This document shows positions 11,682 through 24,011 of a stretch of DNA of 64,000 nucleotides, piece after piece. This DNA is from Magnaporthiopsis rhizophila (lineage: Eukaryota; Ascomycota; Sordariomycetes; Magnaporthales; Magnaporthaceae), in contig PYSS01000063.1 in assembly GCA_003049465.1 (NCBI GenBank), forward strand, positions 1 to 64,000, read 5' to 3'. Under the pieces are notes generated by a model that saw only the letters and a list, made by a program, of their open reading frames with translations, had not been told where the DNA came from and made no database searches. Both the position numbers and the translations under genes were made by a program. The first letter of the stretch is position 1. Each line of letters starts with the position of its first letter.

Positions 11682-13506
11682 GGCGTTTGGCGGACAGTGG
11701 TGAGCGGTTGGGTGGAGGGGTTGCTGATCGGCGAGAGGCGGCGGCGAGTATTTGGCCCAGTCGGTAGATTCACAAAGGAGCGTCGCAAGGGTTTTGGTTG
11801 CCGTCGAGGTCGTCGGATGAAGACAAAAAGCGAGAGAAAGGAAGAAGCAATGCGGGAGAAGGACAATAATAAAAGCACAGCTCCCTGGCGGAGTGGAACA
11901 AAGGTCCAGACGGTAAGGGGTTCTTGAGTGTGGAGGGGTGGGTACGGGCGTTTAGGACACAGCGTCCCAGTCACAGGTCACAGGTTATTGGGGGCCTTTG
12001 CTTGTTTGGCTGTTGTTGGCTGTGTTGGCGCCAACGGGAGCGCAGCTGGCGGGGGAACTACGAGGGTTGGACGGAATCCAGGCAGCCAGCCAGGCTGGGA
12101 ACCCTATCGCGCCTGTGTCGAGCGAGGTCTCAGGTCAGGGGCAGCCGCGGCAGAGCACCAAGACGGCCATTCAGTTGCAGTTTTGAGGTTCCAACATTTG
12201 CGTCCTGGCCCAAGTCATGCCCCGAGATGGCAGGCTGCTGAATCATATTTGTTGCTGCCGGCTCGACTGTGCTTGCTTTCCTCGCTGGGCGACAAGCATC
12301 AGACAAGCTGCCAAACATGCATTTGCGCTCATGGAAGTTTGCCCGGCCGTGCGTGACGATCAGATTATGGCGCCATGCGTCTCGAGCGCCCCGATTTGGA
12401 GCGTCTTGTTCGCGAGTTTGAAAAGAGAAATTGGACAGGCGCTTGTTCAGTGCTGGTCTGAAACGCCGCAATGACCCGAGCCGGGCGACTGCATGCCTCA
12501 GATGCCTGGGAGAGGCCAGGGGCCAGGGCTGTCAATGGCGGGGGCCACACGACCTTATTGGGTGCCCTGGACCCCGGCTGCCGTTGCTGCTGGACTGGAG
12601 CTTTGTTCGAAGCTGACGTTTCGATCCGTGAATAGAAATACGAAGCTGAGGAAACAAAGTTGGGAACATGCTTCGCTTGCGTCCCTCCAATGGAGCCCCA
12701 GCATGGGCTGTATTTTCAGCAGGGTGGGCTCCTGTATTCTCAGCACTCCAGCACGCGCTCAATGAACAGAGCCGCAACCACGATCCCTGAGCCCGCTGCC
12801 TGCCTGCCGCCCACCACGACCCACCCAATCCGGCCTCCTCAGTGCTGATTGCACGGCCCGGCGACCACCTGCAGTTTTTGGACTCGGCTTCGGGTCCGCC
12901 GCCCAAGCCTCCGCCGCCGCCATCGCCGTCGACAGATCCGGGAAGCTTGCCGTAAGCCGAGTGAGTCCCTGTCAGACACTTTGACACCGAGTGACTCTAG
13001 CCAGATGCAGTCAAGACGGCTGGCGAGCGTCGAGTCGATAGTCATTCGCCAACACATTCAACTTTGACTCTCCAACTTTTTTTTTTTGTCCCTCATCGTC
13101 ATTGTTGACAAGAGCGATCTGAGGGCGCTCCTCCCATCTCCGCTGCCCCAATTTCCCTCCAGCCCAAGTGAGGGCAGCAGGCCTAGCAAGCACAGAGGAC
13201 TGACACAACCCACCAGCCATCTGTGCACTTGCTCGCTGGCTTCTTGGTAGGTTCAAGCCTTCCGTGACGTCTTTTGCGCCAACACAAACACACACTCTGT
13301 ACCTTACCTGCCCACCTATCTCCGTCAGCCACCCACTCCTGCTCTTGTAAACATGCCGCCCCAACGCTGGGGAGCGGAGCCAGGCGGGCGTGGGACGATA
13401 AGATGCTCGCCTCCTTTACACTTGCTCTATTTGCACCAATATTGCCATCATATCCTCGCTCCAGCCCTTCGTTTTCCTTCTATATCCCCCTTCTGTTCCT
13501 ATCTAA
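11682..13506. other. Divergent intergenic region between eIF4E-like and acidic-protein genes
   Basis: No gene is supported. The two flanking genes are transcribed away from each other, so both promoters lie here. Pyrimidine-rich stretches upstream of 13507, such as around 13420-13500, fit a fungal promoter/5' UTR. I see no clear TATA. Confidence 0.5.
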
Positions 13507-15343
13507 ATGGCCTCACAATCGCTTCCAGACCCATGGCCGACCTACGAGATCCAGCCTGTCTCGAGCTGCCTACGTGAGCTATACATTCAGGCGGTCTGCA
13601 TCGCCGTCGACTTCCTCAACTGCGAGGACTTTCTCGGCTCTTTAGACGGCATCAACGTCTTGGAACGCGCCGAGATATGGGTCGCCGATTATTACGGCGA
13701 CGACAGGTTCCGCGCGCCCGACAAGCGCTCGGAGCTCACCAGCGTTTATCCTAACCTATTGGATACCACTATTGATCGTATGAAAGCCCCAGTTACTTGT
13801 TACGTCGTTGGCAGTCTGCACCGACTGAATATACTATGCTGCGTTTTTGGCTCGGACATCACATTCCTTTTCTTGCCTAGTGGCGCCAGTTATGTTGCTA
13901 TGTTTTCCCCCTTTGATACAACTGTCTCCCCCATGATCTTCATCACTCCTATCCATACGTAGATACTGACATGGCGTCCCTACAGCTCACCTCCGCCTTC
14001 GCCGGCGTGAAGCCACCAGGAGCTTACCTATACGAGCAAGGCCCAGCCCATTCGCCACGGTTAAGCAGGGGAACCTGTTGATCGACCCTCTGCTCGTATC
14101 AGAAAGCCAGACTGAATTAGAGCCGGAGCCGGAGCCAGACTCGGAGGCGGAAGCCAAGACCACAGAGCCCTTCCCCGCCTACATGGAGCCCACCCTGGCG
14201 TCGGCCGAGGAGATGGACGAGATCATCGATATGCGCAGGCGCCCGCCGGGCGCGAAGCCCGTCATGCGGGTCACAGCCGAGGACCTGCGCGGCACCGGCC
14301 TACTCAAGATCCTCCCCGAGTTCATGGCCCAGATCGCACGCTCCGGAGGGGCCTCCTCCGCCGGCCGAGACGCGGCGTCGCGGCCATCAGGGGCGCCCAT
14401 CGATCCTGCAATCCTCGGCAGTGGTGGTGATGACGGTAAAACCCACGAATACGACGAACACGGCGGCGACAACGACGACGGTGGTCAGTTCGAGCTGGAC
14501 GAGGAGCAGGCGAAGGGAAGGACGCACGTCGAGATGGAGATCGTCGCTGGAATCCTTGAGGAGAGATGTGAGGGCGGCGAGGATGATGATGAGGACGGGA
14601 ACCGGGAGGGCTTCGAGCTCGCCATTCCGCCCGCCGGAACCGCGCCGTCCACAACAACAGCAACAACAGGCACTGCTACAATTGCTACAAGGGCGCCCAT
14701 GATCCGGCCCCTTAGCTCCAGCGGGTCCGAGGCATCTTCTTCTTCTTCCGACGACGACGAGAGTTCACCACCTGTCCTGCAGAGGAATTTCGACGTCGAG
14801 AATTGCCCGACCAAAGCCGCAACGGCAACAAACCCGTCTGTCCCAGCCGGCAGGCCCATGAGGTCGAGGAGCCACTGTGTAAGCGTTAGCATGCCGACAC
14901 GGCCCACCTGGCTCCCTGCAAACGGCCGGCTCTCCGACCCCGCCGACGCGGCAGCATTCCGGCCTCGGCCACCGCAGCAGCAACCGGTTCTCGAGGAGAG
15001 TGAGACCAGCAGCAGCGGGACCAGCAGCGAAGAGGATGAAGAAGAGTCGGAGGAGAAGGAGGACGGCAACGAGGACGAGGACAACGATGGCGAAGGCGAA
15101 GACGACTCTGACACGATGGAGGACACCGATTCTCCGCCCTCCTCTGTCCCCGTCCCCGTCCCCGTCCCCGTCACCGCCACCGGGGCGAGGCCGGCTCCGT
15201 CTCGTGATAGCGGCGTTGCCGCCATCCCCGACGGGCCCCGCAAGCGATCGTGTACGGAATCTTCGCTTGTGCGCGACGCGGCCACTGTGCAGAGCCGGTC
15301 GGATAGGAAGCGGGTACGGCCTTTGATAGAGGAGATAGAGTGA
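13507..15343 (+). CDS. Acidic low-complexity protein of unknown function
   Basis: Two exons, 13507-13777 and 13986-15343; 1629 nt, 542 residues. The intron starts GTATGA, has a TACTGAC branch-like sequence and ends CTACAG; this pairing is the one that keeps the frame open. The N-terminal 90 residues look folded (PWPTYEIQPVSSCLRELY, then DFLNCEDFLGSLDGINVLE and IWVADYYGDDRF). A second ordered-looking block near residues 145-185 contains RVTAEDLRGTGLLKILPEFM. The rest is disordered and acidic, rich in Glu, Asp and Ser, with four PV repeats from GTCCCC units at 15146-15172 and a basic C-terminus (RKRSCTES, DRKRVRP) that could be a nuclear localisation signal. I do not recognise a family. It lies tail to tail with the telomere-type OB-fold gene, 529 bp apart. 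The gene looks real because of frame, splicing and codon use. Confidence 0.7.
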
Positions 15344-15872
15344 TGCCCCTAAGTCGTTTACTGTGTTGGCATCCGGGGGAGATTTGGAAACAGCGCGTGC
15401 TTTTTTCTCCCAGCGCTTTGACATCATTATATAACTACCACGTACCTAGGCAGGGTAGATGGGTGTGTGTACAAGCGATAATATTTTTTTTACTCTCTCA
15501 GAACCGCCCCGAGCTATATACGTTCTTTCCTCCCCCAAAAACGAGTCTATCTTGCAGAACAAGCCGGGTATATTTGCAAGGAACAAAGAAAACATCTCGA
15601 CAACCAACATTAATCTATACTGGCATTTTTTTTCTTCTACCTCGCGCCGCCGCAATATCCTCCAAATGCTGACCCTTCTTTCGTTGTGGGTAGCCCAAGT
15701 ACAACCAAATAGTAATGTTGATGCCTACTACCTAGTACCACCCAGCCCATGTTCAACATAGTGTTAGCTCGAAATTGACCATCCTCCAAGTCCAGTCGCC
15801 ATTCCCCTTGAAACCGGGTCCATAAGCTCCGTCTTGTTGAATATCTTGCTTGGGAGCGGCCATGGCCACCTC
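15344..15872. other. Short convergent spacer
   Basis: AT-richer 3' flanks of two convergent genes. It likely contains both 3' UTRs and poly-A sites, for example the tract around 15480-15490 of consecutive T residues. No further gene is visible. Confidence 0.6.
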
Positions 15873-18800
15873 CTAGCTTTCCACAGAGATCGCCGCTCCG
15901 GCCGCGACCAGTTTTCTGTTGGCCTTCTCGAGCTTATCCTTGGAGGCGACGGGTAACAGCTTGTACCAATTCTTGAGCAATGTTGCGATCTCGTACTCGT
16001 AATCCTCGAGCTCGACTGGCCCTCCACGGATCTGCGCCATTGGATGCGTGCTGCTGCTGCTGCCGGCCTCGTCCTTGTCATCTCTGTCCTCATGCTCGTG
16101 GGAGCTGCTGTTCCCTCCCGCCTCCTCGTGCTTGTCATCAAAGACGGCGTACTCGGAAGCGTCGTTGGAGCGCAGACCATGCCCGCGGCCCGTCAGCCCT
16201 ATGACGGTGAAGTTGCGGAGCAGGACGCGGTCGCCCGGCTTTGTGACCGGCAGAGCCTCCCGGTACAGCCTATAGAACTGCACCTCGACCACGTTTGTCG
16301 GGGAGATGGTGTGGTCCGTAATGCTGACGGACATGGCATACTGCCGCGCCTTGGTCCGCACCGGCTGCTTGCTCGCCGCTGTCACTACTCCCACCACGTT
16401 CACCTGCTTGCCCGGGTGCGATCGCAGTGATATCAGTGTCGTGTAGTCTGCCATGTTGCCTCGGAAGAAGCGCCCGATCTCCAGCTTCAGACTGGTGATG
16501 GTTGTGGCCGTCGCCTCGGGGGCCGCATCCGCATCCCCGTCTCCCGGGTTGGACGCACGGAGATTGCGAGATGGTGAGTTGAGCACTGCCTTGGCCAACT
16601 TAAGGCTGGGATCTTGCACCTTCTGGGGTGTCTCGCTCCTCGGTTTGAGGTTCGATCTGGATTTGATTATCCGGCGGATTTCCTTGGCAGCGTTCACTGC
16701 CTTCCTTTCCGGGAAAGTCCCGTCAGGGAAACTACGGACAAAAAAGCCCTGTAGTTCGTCGAGGCCGTTGTCGGGAGGTATGGTCCAGAGATGAACACGG
16801 AAGTACTCGAACAAGGCCGCAGGGAGCAGCTGTTGTGCCGCCTCTGCAATCTTCTTCACTTCATTCGTGGCGCGGGGAGTTATGGTGGTTGGTGGTGTCC
16901 CGCCGGTACCTCCCCAATCAGGGCCCAGAATGCTTGTGATGAGGTCCAAGGTCCGGAGTTTCGATATTTGCTCAGGCGTTCCCAGGGTGGATCTATCGAT
17001 CACTCTCCCTGTTTCGCCGTATTCACTGACGTAGGGTTGGACGCCAGACAGCCCAGTGATATTTGGACTAGATTGGGCGCTCCAAGGGCTCGTGGCGGCG
17101 AGACTTGCAGCCGGCGTTGTTGGCAGGCAGGATATTTCTGGACCATCGTGGATTTCGGTAACCGGCATTGCTTTCCTGACGCCAGCTGCTGCCCGAGCAA
17201 GCTTGATACTTGGGTCCGACGTTACCGGTACTGCCAAGTTGGTTTTGGTCTTGGGGGGGATCTTGCGAGTTGGTGTCTCTTCGTCTGTCCGCATTGTTAT
17301 TGCGTCCGAGACGTTCCCAAGCGAGGCCCGAACTGGTTCCGGCGAGGACGCCGCCGCCGCTTCCATCTCGGCGCCCCTGGATCCGCTTCTTCCTTGAGGC
17401 TCCTCCTGGGCCGGTGATGGCAACGCATCGTTGCTATGGTACTCATCCCTGATGTCGATTTTGAAATCTTTTGGGCGTGACGGCGTCGTCTTCGTCCTGC
17501 TGCTTTCCTGTGGGCCATCAATTTCAACATCGAGACCCGCACTGTCGTCCAGTTCTGCTGCTCCAGTGGATTCATCGTCTTCCGACTCGTCAACGTCCTC
17601 AGGGGCAGATGCGCCTTTGTCAGATTGGGCATCCTCGTCCGTCTCTTGTTCATTGTCCGAGGGCGGCTCCTGGGACGTGAAGCGGGGCGGTTGATGCTGA
17701 TGAGCGGGCACTGGACCGTCGGTAGGAGCACTAGCGTCAGGTGAATTTGAGGCGGCGGAGGGCTGGATGTTTTGCGGCTGAGTTAGAATATCGTCATTAA
17801 CGTACTCGTCTTCTGAGCACGGTGCCTTAGTAGCAAAACCCCCATGGAACTGTGTAGCGAGTTGACCACGCCCAGTCTCTGCCGCAGGGGATGAGATCGG
17901 AGGAGGATCTTGTACCGGGGACGAGGGGGCGGATTGCTCGGAATCGGAGGACGGATCATTCATGACCTCGAGCCCGACCGAATCGTGAGCTTGAGTATCG
18001 TCAGCTGACCCCTGCGGAGAGGCAGCATCTCGAGATATCTCCGCAGGGGCGGAGATGTCCAGGGGAGGTTCCTGGAAGCTTGAGTTTGGCGCTGTATGTG
18101 GCTGTGAGCCAGACACATTGCTCCGTTCCGCCTTGGTAGGTGTTCCCAAGGCTGCTTTGGCTCCTAGCGGGCCTTCATCATCGGACATGTCGGACACGTC
18201 GGAGCCGTCGTCAGATGCGTTCGAAGGCGAGAACGGATCGTCCTCCTGTGTTGAGATAACCCCCTGAGTTGCGAAAGCGACGATTGAGTCGATTGCCGAT
18301 GCGTCCTCCATCGCGACCTCGAGCTCATCAGAGTGAAGGCTCGAGCCATCGCCTCGCACGTCAGCCATTTCATCGTCCGCTGATTCTTGCTCTGGTGCCT
18401 CAGCATCAGCCATCTCTTCATCTTGGCGTTCTTCGTCTGCAAAAACTGCTGACCGAGAATCCTCGTTATTGCTGTCGCCACCGACAATCTCAACCACTTC
18501 GACGTCTTCCACAAGAGTAATGGTCGCACCCGCGTCAGCCACTTCCAAATTCGAAGCGACCTGCGTTTCTCGGCTCGGCTCGACATCGTCCTGGCTGCTG
18601 GGCTGAGTATCTACTTGCATCATAGAGTCTTCGGCAGCCTGACTTTCCATAACTGTCTCGATCTGAGTCTCGAGTGGAGTTGGCAGTTGTCCCACGGTAT
18701 CGTTATCCAAAGCTTTCCGAGAGGAGGTGTCTTCTGCAGCGGGTGAATGAGTAGTTTCCTCAGCCGGGTGATGTTGCTCAGGGCCTTGGGGGTCCATTGT

Positions 18801-21598
18801 CTGTGTGCCCGGAGAGGGTGCGACCAATAGATTCACCTCATCGGTTGGCTCTGCCTCGTCTTTGCCGTCGATAGCCTTGGCTGGTGATGAGCGCGCTGTG
18901 CTGTCCTTCGAACGGATAAGGGAGTCGACTCCCTGCTTGAGACTCACGACTCGATTTGGACCGTCCATATCTGACTTGGAGGCGTGGGTGGCCGCGACAT
19001 CTTCCATGTCAACTTCATCGATAGGTGATTGCGACGGAGCCTCGGGCATCAGAGATGCTTCGGCGTCTCCAGCAGGAAGAGTTTTCTCGCTTTTGTCAAC
19101 TGGTTGCGCCACCGTTGTATCGTCGACTTCGTCTCCGCCGGCTGATTCGTCGCTCTGATCGCTCCGTGCAGCTACTATGGGTGACGTAGGTACCTCCATA
19201 GGAGACTCTGCAATATCCGCTGTCTCCTCCTGCATCTCGTCGCCGGCTTGATCGTCTTCATCCGAGACTTCAGCATTGGAGACGTCATCCCCATGGGTGG
19301 CATCGGCGCGACGGACTGACCGGACAGTCTGTGCCTGTGCAGGACTCGCAAACCCATCCAATTCCTCTTCGCTCTCACCCGAGGCGTCGATGTCGGAGGC
19401 ATCAGCGGCCTCATAATCCTCCGAGCCCTCATAACCCTCCGAGTCTTCGAATCCCTCGTTCTCGGGGTCATCAGGGCGCATCTCATATGATGGCGAGGGC
19501 GGCAAGTCCTGTGCTGGGTGCTGGGACCTTCTCAATGATGTCGATAAGGGCGGAACAGGGGACCCAGCCTCACCGTCCTCATCGTCGGACGAGTCTGAAA
19601 GCAGGTCGATTACAATCGGCCCGGTTTCTTGGGGAGGTCGTGCAGGAGCTCTGCGCATGGGCGATGAGGCCATCTCTCCATCGCTTTCGCTATCCCGGTC
19701 TTCATCATATAGGCCCTCTTCATCCTCTTGGTCAGACCGGTCCTCATAGTCCTCCTCGTCAGAGTAGTAGCTGCCGCCACCCTCGAATATCTCAGCATCA
19801 TCACCCCCGGCCTGTTCTTGGTTGACCTCGTCATCGTCGACATCGTCATCAACATCGGCGTAAGCTCTCATGTCGTAGTCGTCGCCAGCCTCGTTTGCCA
19901 ACTCGCGTTCATACTCTGCTTCGTCTGCGTTGGAGTATGAGTCCGAAGGAGACTTCACGCCGTCAGCTTCGGCGTCTACCGCCATCCCATCCTCGCCCTC
20001 GTTTCGGAATCGCCGCCGATTGTAGCTAGAGTCGGATGTCCCTACAGACTCTGATCTAGCGACTGTCACTGGCTGATCATCGACGTTCGTGCCGGGAGCT
20101 TCCGCTGCCACAAGGGCAGGATCGATGTTGAGCTCGGCATCAACATGGTCATGGTCCATGACCCGGCTACTGCGTAAATGCCACAGCGGCATGGTCTGTG
20201 GCTGTTGGCTATCTACCGAAGCCGTAGCCGTCGACGCTTTGGGGAAGAAAACCGGATTCGTCGCGCCAGGGCCAGTAACTAGATGATCCGACGCAGGGCT
20301 ATGATGGAAGCCAAACCTAACCTGCTCTTCAAGTGAGGGGCCCTCGTATGCCAAAGACGTTCCAGGAATGTTGGCTGCGAATCTTGGTGATGAGTAGTCA
20401 CCAAGACTGGGTGCCGCGAAGCCTCGTGCCGCCGCGAAAGTGATATGCATCCGCGTTGGGTCATCGTCGTTCGAAGAGACGGAGGGCTGGCTAAGCCCGT
20501 CGTCCTGAACATTGCGGACGGGGTCATCATCTGCCGGGTCGTCGTCTATCTCCACAGGGTTTTGCGGCGTTCCTGGTAAGTGCGCTTCGGTTGATGGAGA
20601 CAGCTGCTCTAGGGGTGGGCTGGGCGCTGTCCCAAGATTATCCCGAGCTTTCACTGGTGTGAGATCGGCCTCGACAACCTGGCATCCGTCATCCGCCATC
20701 GACGGTTTGTCAAGCGGCTGGGCGATGTGCGAAGAGTTGTTGGCAGTAGCTGCTGGTGCCGACGTTCCCGCATCGTCCTCGCTGGAACCGGGACTTGGTG
20801 ATCGGCTGGCATATCTCCACGCATTGCTATACCGCCCGAACCTAGCTTTCTTCCGCCCTTTTCCCTTGACCCATCCGTCTTCCTCAAGCCAATCGTTGTC
20901 CGCGTCTAGAAGAGAGCCGTACGAGAGCCGAGCTCGCTTGATGAAGGCAGGCGAAGCATACTCATCAGGCTCGGCAGGTCTGACAGGTCCGGATACGGCT
21001 GCCGCATAAGGTGTGTCAGGCTCGTCAGGGGCGTCAGGCACGTGGAGGTCGATGTTGGGTACTTCGAAGTCGGCAGCAGCATTTGAGGCGTCTGCAGATT
21101 GGATGTCGTCCAAATCGAGGGTTTTCGTCTCGCCAGAATCCGAAGTAAACTGAGTTAGGTACCCGAGTTAGGTATGTAAGCCGGCAGTAGCAAAGCATAG
21201 CGCACAAACCGTACCTCGAGATGGATACGCTTGGGATATCTGAGCTCCCACAGCGACGACGATCCCGGTATCCTGGTGTCCTGATATGAATTGTCCGCCC
21301 ACTCGGCACCGTCCAAGGCCAAGAGAACCTCGTCGCCGCTGAAAATCCCGCTTTGCGCAACGGCTTTGGCATTGGGGCCGTCGATCTGGACGCGTATCTG
21401 CCCGTGAGAAGCGCGAAGTCGCACGTCGGGCTCGGCGATGACAAAGGCGAATGATTGCCGGACCGAATTTAGCGGCCAGCAAATGGTAACTTCGCCACGG
21501 ACGACGCGCGACTGCTGCTCGGACAGGTCGGGGCAGAGGTCAGATATCGGTGTCGCAAGGCGCGCCGCCAAGGCGGTGCCCGCGGGAGGGTCGTCCAT
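15873..21598 (-). CDS. Very large acidic protein with terminal OB-fold-like domains; candidate telomeric ssDNA-binding (POT1/Cdc13-type) protein
   Basis: Exons 21598-21215 and 21149-15873, minus strand, with donor GTACGG and acceptor CTCAG; 5661 nt, 1886 residues. Residues of about 30-128 (VVRGEVTICWPL, FAFVIAEPDVRLRASHGQIRVQI, IFSGDEVLLALDGAEW) read as an OB-fold of the telomere-binding kind. Residues from about 1690 to 1800 (YTTLISLRSHPGKQVNVVGVV, AMSVSITDHTI, VEVQFYR, PGDRVLLRNF) match the pattern of the Telo_bind domain found in POT1 and Cdc13. About 1,450 residues between them are highly acidic and probably disordered, with many Asp/Glu/Ser runs; a further region near 1430-1560 looks partly helical (RTLDLITSILG, AEAAQQLLPAALFEYFRVHL). 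Expected role: nuclear, at the single-stranded chromosome end. It could be a Cdc13/CTC1-like or Tpz1-like component rather than POT1 itself; which one is not decidable here. Confidence 0.75.
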
Positions 21599-22601
21599 TT
21601 CGGAGCCAGTCTTAGCGGGTCAGCCGGGACGTCACTGGAGTTGGAGCTCGTGTCGAGAGATGCGGCCGGCGCGCTCTAGGCGGGATCATCTGGACGTGGG
21701 CTGGCGAGAACACAGATGCGGGGAACGCAGTCAGGGGTCGAGAAAGAGGCGTCTAGGCGGCTCGGTAAATTGTCGTGAGTGAACAGTTGGATGGACTTCG
21801 CGATGGGCGGTTTTGTTGCGGACGATGCGGCGATGGCAGCTTGGCGTTAGGGAGCTTCCAGCTTCGCGAAAGGAGCGGCGACCCCTGCAAACGGCACCAC
21901 CCAGGAAGACGCCGAGAAAGGAAAGCGGTGGGCCAGTAGCGTCGGGGCAGAAGGAATTTGATTGTCGCCCAGTAGGTGGGGTTAGAAGTGGGAACGACTC
22001 CACCCTCTACAAATTCTAAGGGCAGCAAGCCGCATTCGACAGTGAAGGGGGAATGAACTAAACGTTCAGGGGCAAAGCCATGCTGTATGTTCCAACCTGA
22101 GCCCCGGACCAGCCGCGGATCATCCAACATTATGATGATCTCCTTTTCGAACGCGTAAAAGCCAGTTACCAGACAGGCACGGTGACGGAAGAGGGTGACA
22201 CCCATGTAATACGATGGCGTGCTGGCCGCTGGCCGCCGTCAGTGGTTCCATTCGGAATCGCTCTGACACCTCCATTTTATTCTCTCGCTTCCCTGTTCAA
22301 TGCCCTAGGTGGATAACATGACTCTGATGCTCACCTGGACGCCAAGCGGCTGTCGCGGCTGTCCCGCGCCGACGTTTCCCCATCTTCCAGCAAAGACGCT
22401 CCCCAGGGCAGGGACAGAAAAAAACCCTTGAATCGCTACTACATATAGCTATCGGCGGGGTCTGCACAGAGGATGTCTGGGCCCGTCTCCTCTCAGAACC
22501 CGAGGGCAGCACCTAAACTCTACTAAAGCAGCAGAGATTGAGCTTTGATCACCTTATTCGATTTTTGTGTCCTGGTTTCACTCTTCTGTTGTCTATCTAA
22601 G
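21599..22601. other. Divergent promoter region between OB-fold gene and FMO gene
   Basis: One kilobase between two genes reading away from each other. No gene is visible. A purine-rich segment around 21880-21930 lies within a short minus frame that has no domain. Confidence 0.5.
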
Positions 22602-24011
22602 ATGGTTGTCAGGACGCTCTTCCGGGTGAAAAAGGTGGCCGTCATCGGCGCGGGGCCATGCGGTCTCTCGGCCGCCAAATACCTCGTGGCCCAGAAGGCC
22701 TTTGACGAGATTGTCGTCTTTGAGCAGTCGGCCGATGTGGGCGGGGTTTGGAACTACAGCAAAACGCCGACAGGCACCCTCCACGTGCCGCAGACGGACC
22801 CCTTTTGCCCGCCAGATCCTCCGATTTTCCCTGCCGATGGCGGTCCCGCCGTGTTCCCCTCGCCCATGTACGACCTGCTGCACACCAACATCCCATGCCC
22901 GCTGATGCGCTTTTCAGACCTCCCATTCCCGTCCGGCCTCCTCATATTTCCGCCCAGGGAGGCGGTCCAGGACTATCTTGTCGAATACTCTCAGGATGTG
23001 CACTCCCTGATCAGATTCTCGACGAAAGTCAAGGATGTGCGTCTACGACGGGATGGCGACGTCGACCAGTGGGATGTAGACGTCGAGGCGGCAGACGGCA
23101 GCAACCCGAAATCGCTTACATTTGATGCTGTGGTCGTGGCGTCGGGTCATTACGCGACGACATACACACCCGACATTACCAACATCAAGGAGTTTCACTC
23201 AGCACACCCCGGCGTTATCACGCACGCCAAGCTCTATCGGTCGCCAGCTGGTTATGCCGGCAAGAAGGTCGTGGTCGTTGGCAACTCGGCCTCAGGTGTC
23301 GATATCGCCAAACAAGTGCAGCGGGCGGGCGCCACTGTTCTATTATCCGTACGCGAACCGACGACTGAAGATCAGCTAGAGCACATCGGTGCTGAAGAGG
23401 TGCCTGAAATCACCGAGTTCCTCGTAGCAGAGAAGGGGGTGCGATTAAGGGATGGCCGAGTCGAGCAGCACATCGACGCCATCATCTTCTGCACGGGCTA
23501 CCTGTTCGCGTTCCCGTTTCTGGAATCGCTGGAACCGCCACTTCTCACCAACGGCCGCAGAGTGTGCGGGCTTTACAAGGACTTCCTTCACATCGGTCAC
23601 CCAACCCTGGCCTTCCCGGGCCTGCCGATCAGGGTCGTCCCCTTTTCGTTTTCCGAGAGCCAGGCTGCCATCTTCGCGCGCATCTGGGCGAACGCGCTGC
23701 CTCTGCCGTCGAGGCGCGAGATGAGAGAATGGGAAGAACGGGCCGCCCACGAGCGGGGCCCGGCTTTCCACGTCTACCCCAAGGACGGCGACGTAGAGTA
23801 CCTCAAAGAAATGCACGCCTGGGCATCGAAAGCGCCCAGTGGGAAAGAACCGCCTGTCTGGACCGACGAGCAGGTTTGGCAGCGACACACGTGCGCGGCA
23901 GCCAAGCTGCAGTTTGAGAAGACAGGCCGGGTCGCGAAGTCGCTGAGCGAGCTCGGATTCGATTTCGAGCCCAAAACTGTTAGCGCGGGGTCGACACAGG
24001 AGCTGCTATAA
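22602..24011 (+). CDS. Flavin-containing monooxygenase (FMO-like)
   Basis: Single exon, 469 residues. FAD- and NADPH-dependent enzyme that oxygenates soft nucleophiles (S or N) or acts as a Baeyer-Villiger-type oxidase; substrate unknown. The FAD Rossmann motif VAVIGAGPCGLSAAK is at about 11-25, followed by VVFEQSADVGGVWNY. The VVVASGHYATTYTPDI block is near residues 180-195. The NADPH motif VVVVGNSASGVDIAK is at about 224-238, and the FCTGYLFAFPFL block typical of FMOs is at about 297-308. The open frame extends upstream to 22545 but has no earlier ATG there, so the start at 22602 is chosen. Its context is TAAGATGG. The next gene, an aminotransferase, follows in the same direction after 607 bp. 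No signal peptide or tail anchor is seen. Confidence 0.9.
   Translation: MVVRTLFRVKKVAVIGAGPCGLSAAKYLVAQKAFDEIVVFEQSADVGGVWNYSKTPTGTLHVPQTDPFCPPDPPIFPADGGPAVFPSPMYDLLHTNIPCPLMRFSDLPFPSGLLIFPPREAVQDYLVEYSQDVHSLIRFSTKVKDVRLRRDGDVDQWDVDVEAADGSNPKSLTFDAVVVASGHYATTYTPDITNIKEFHSAHPGVITHAKLYRSPAGYAGKKVVVVGNSASGVDIAKQVQRAGATVLLSVREPTTEDQLEHIGAEEVPEITEFLVAEKGVRLRDGRVEQHIDAIIFCTGYLFAFPFLESLEPPLLTNGRRVCGLYKDFLHIGHPTLAFPGLPIRVVPFSFSESQAAIFARIWANALPLPSRREMREWEERAAHERGPAFHVYPKDGDVEYLKEMHAWASKAPSGKEPPVWTDEQVWQRHTCAAAKLQFEKTGRVAKSLSELGFDFEPKTVSAGSTQELL

Noticed and set aside
22545..22601. N-terminal hydrophobic extension of the FMO (possible membrane anchor)
   Set aside because: The extended frame begins with TTG and contains no ATG before 22602, so the hydrophobic stretch is probably leader DNA.
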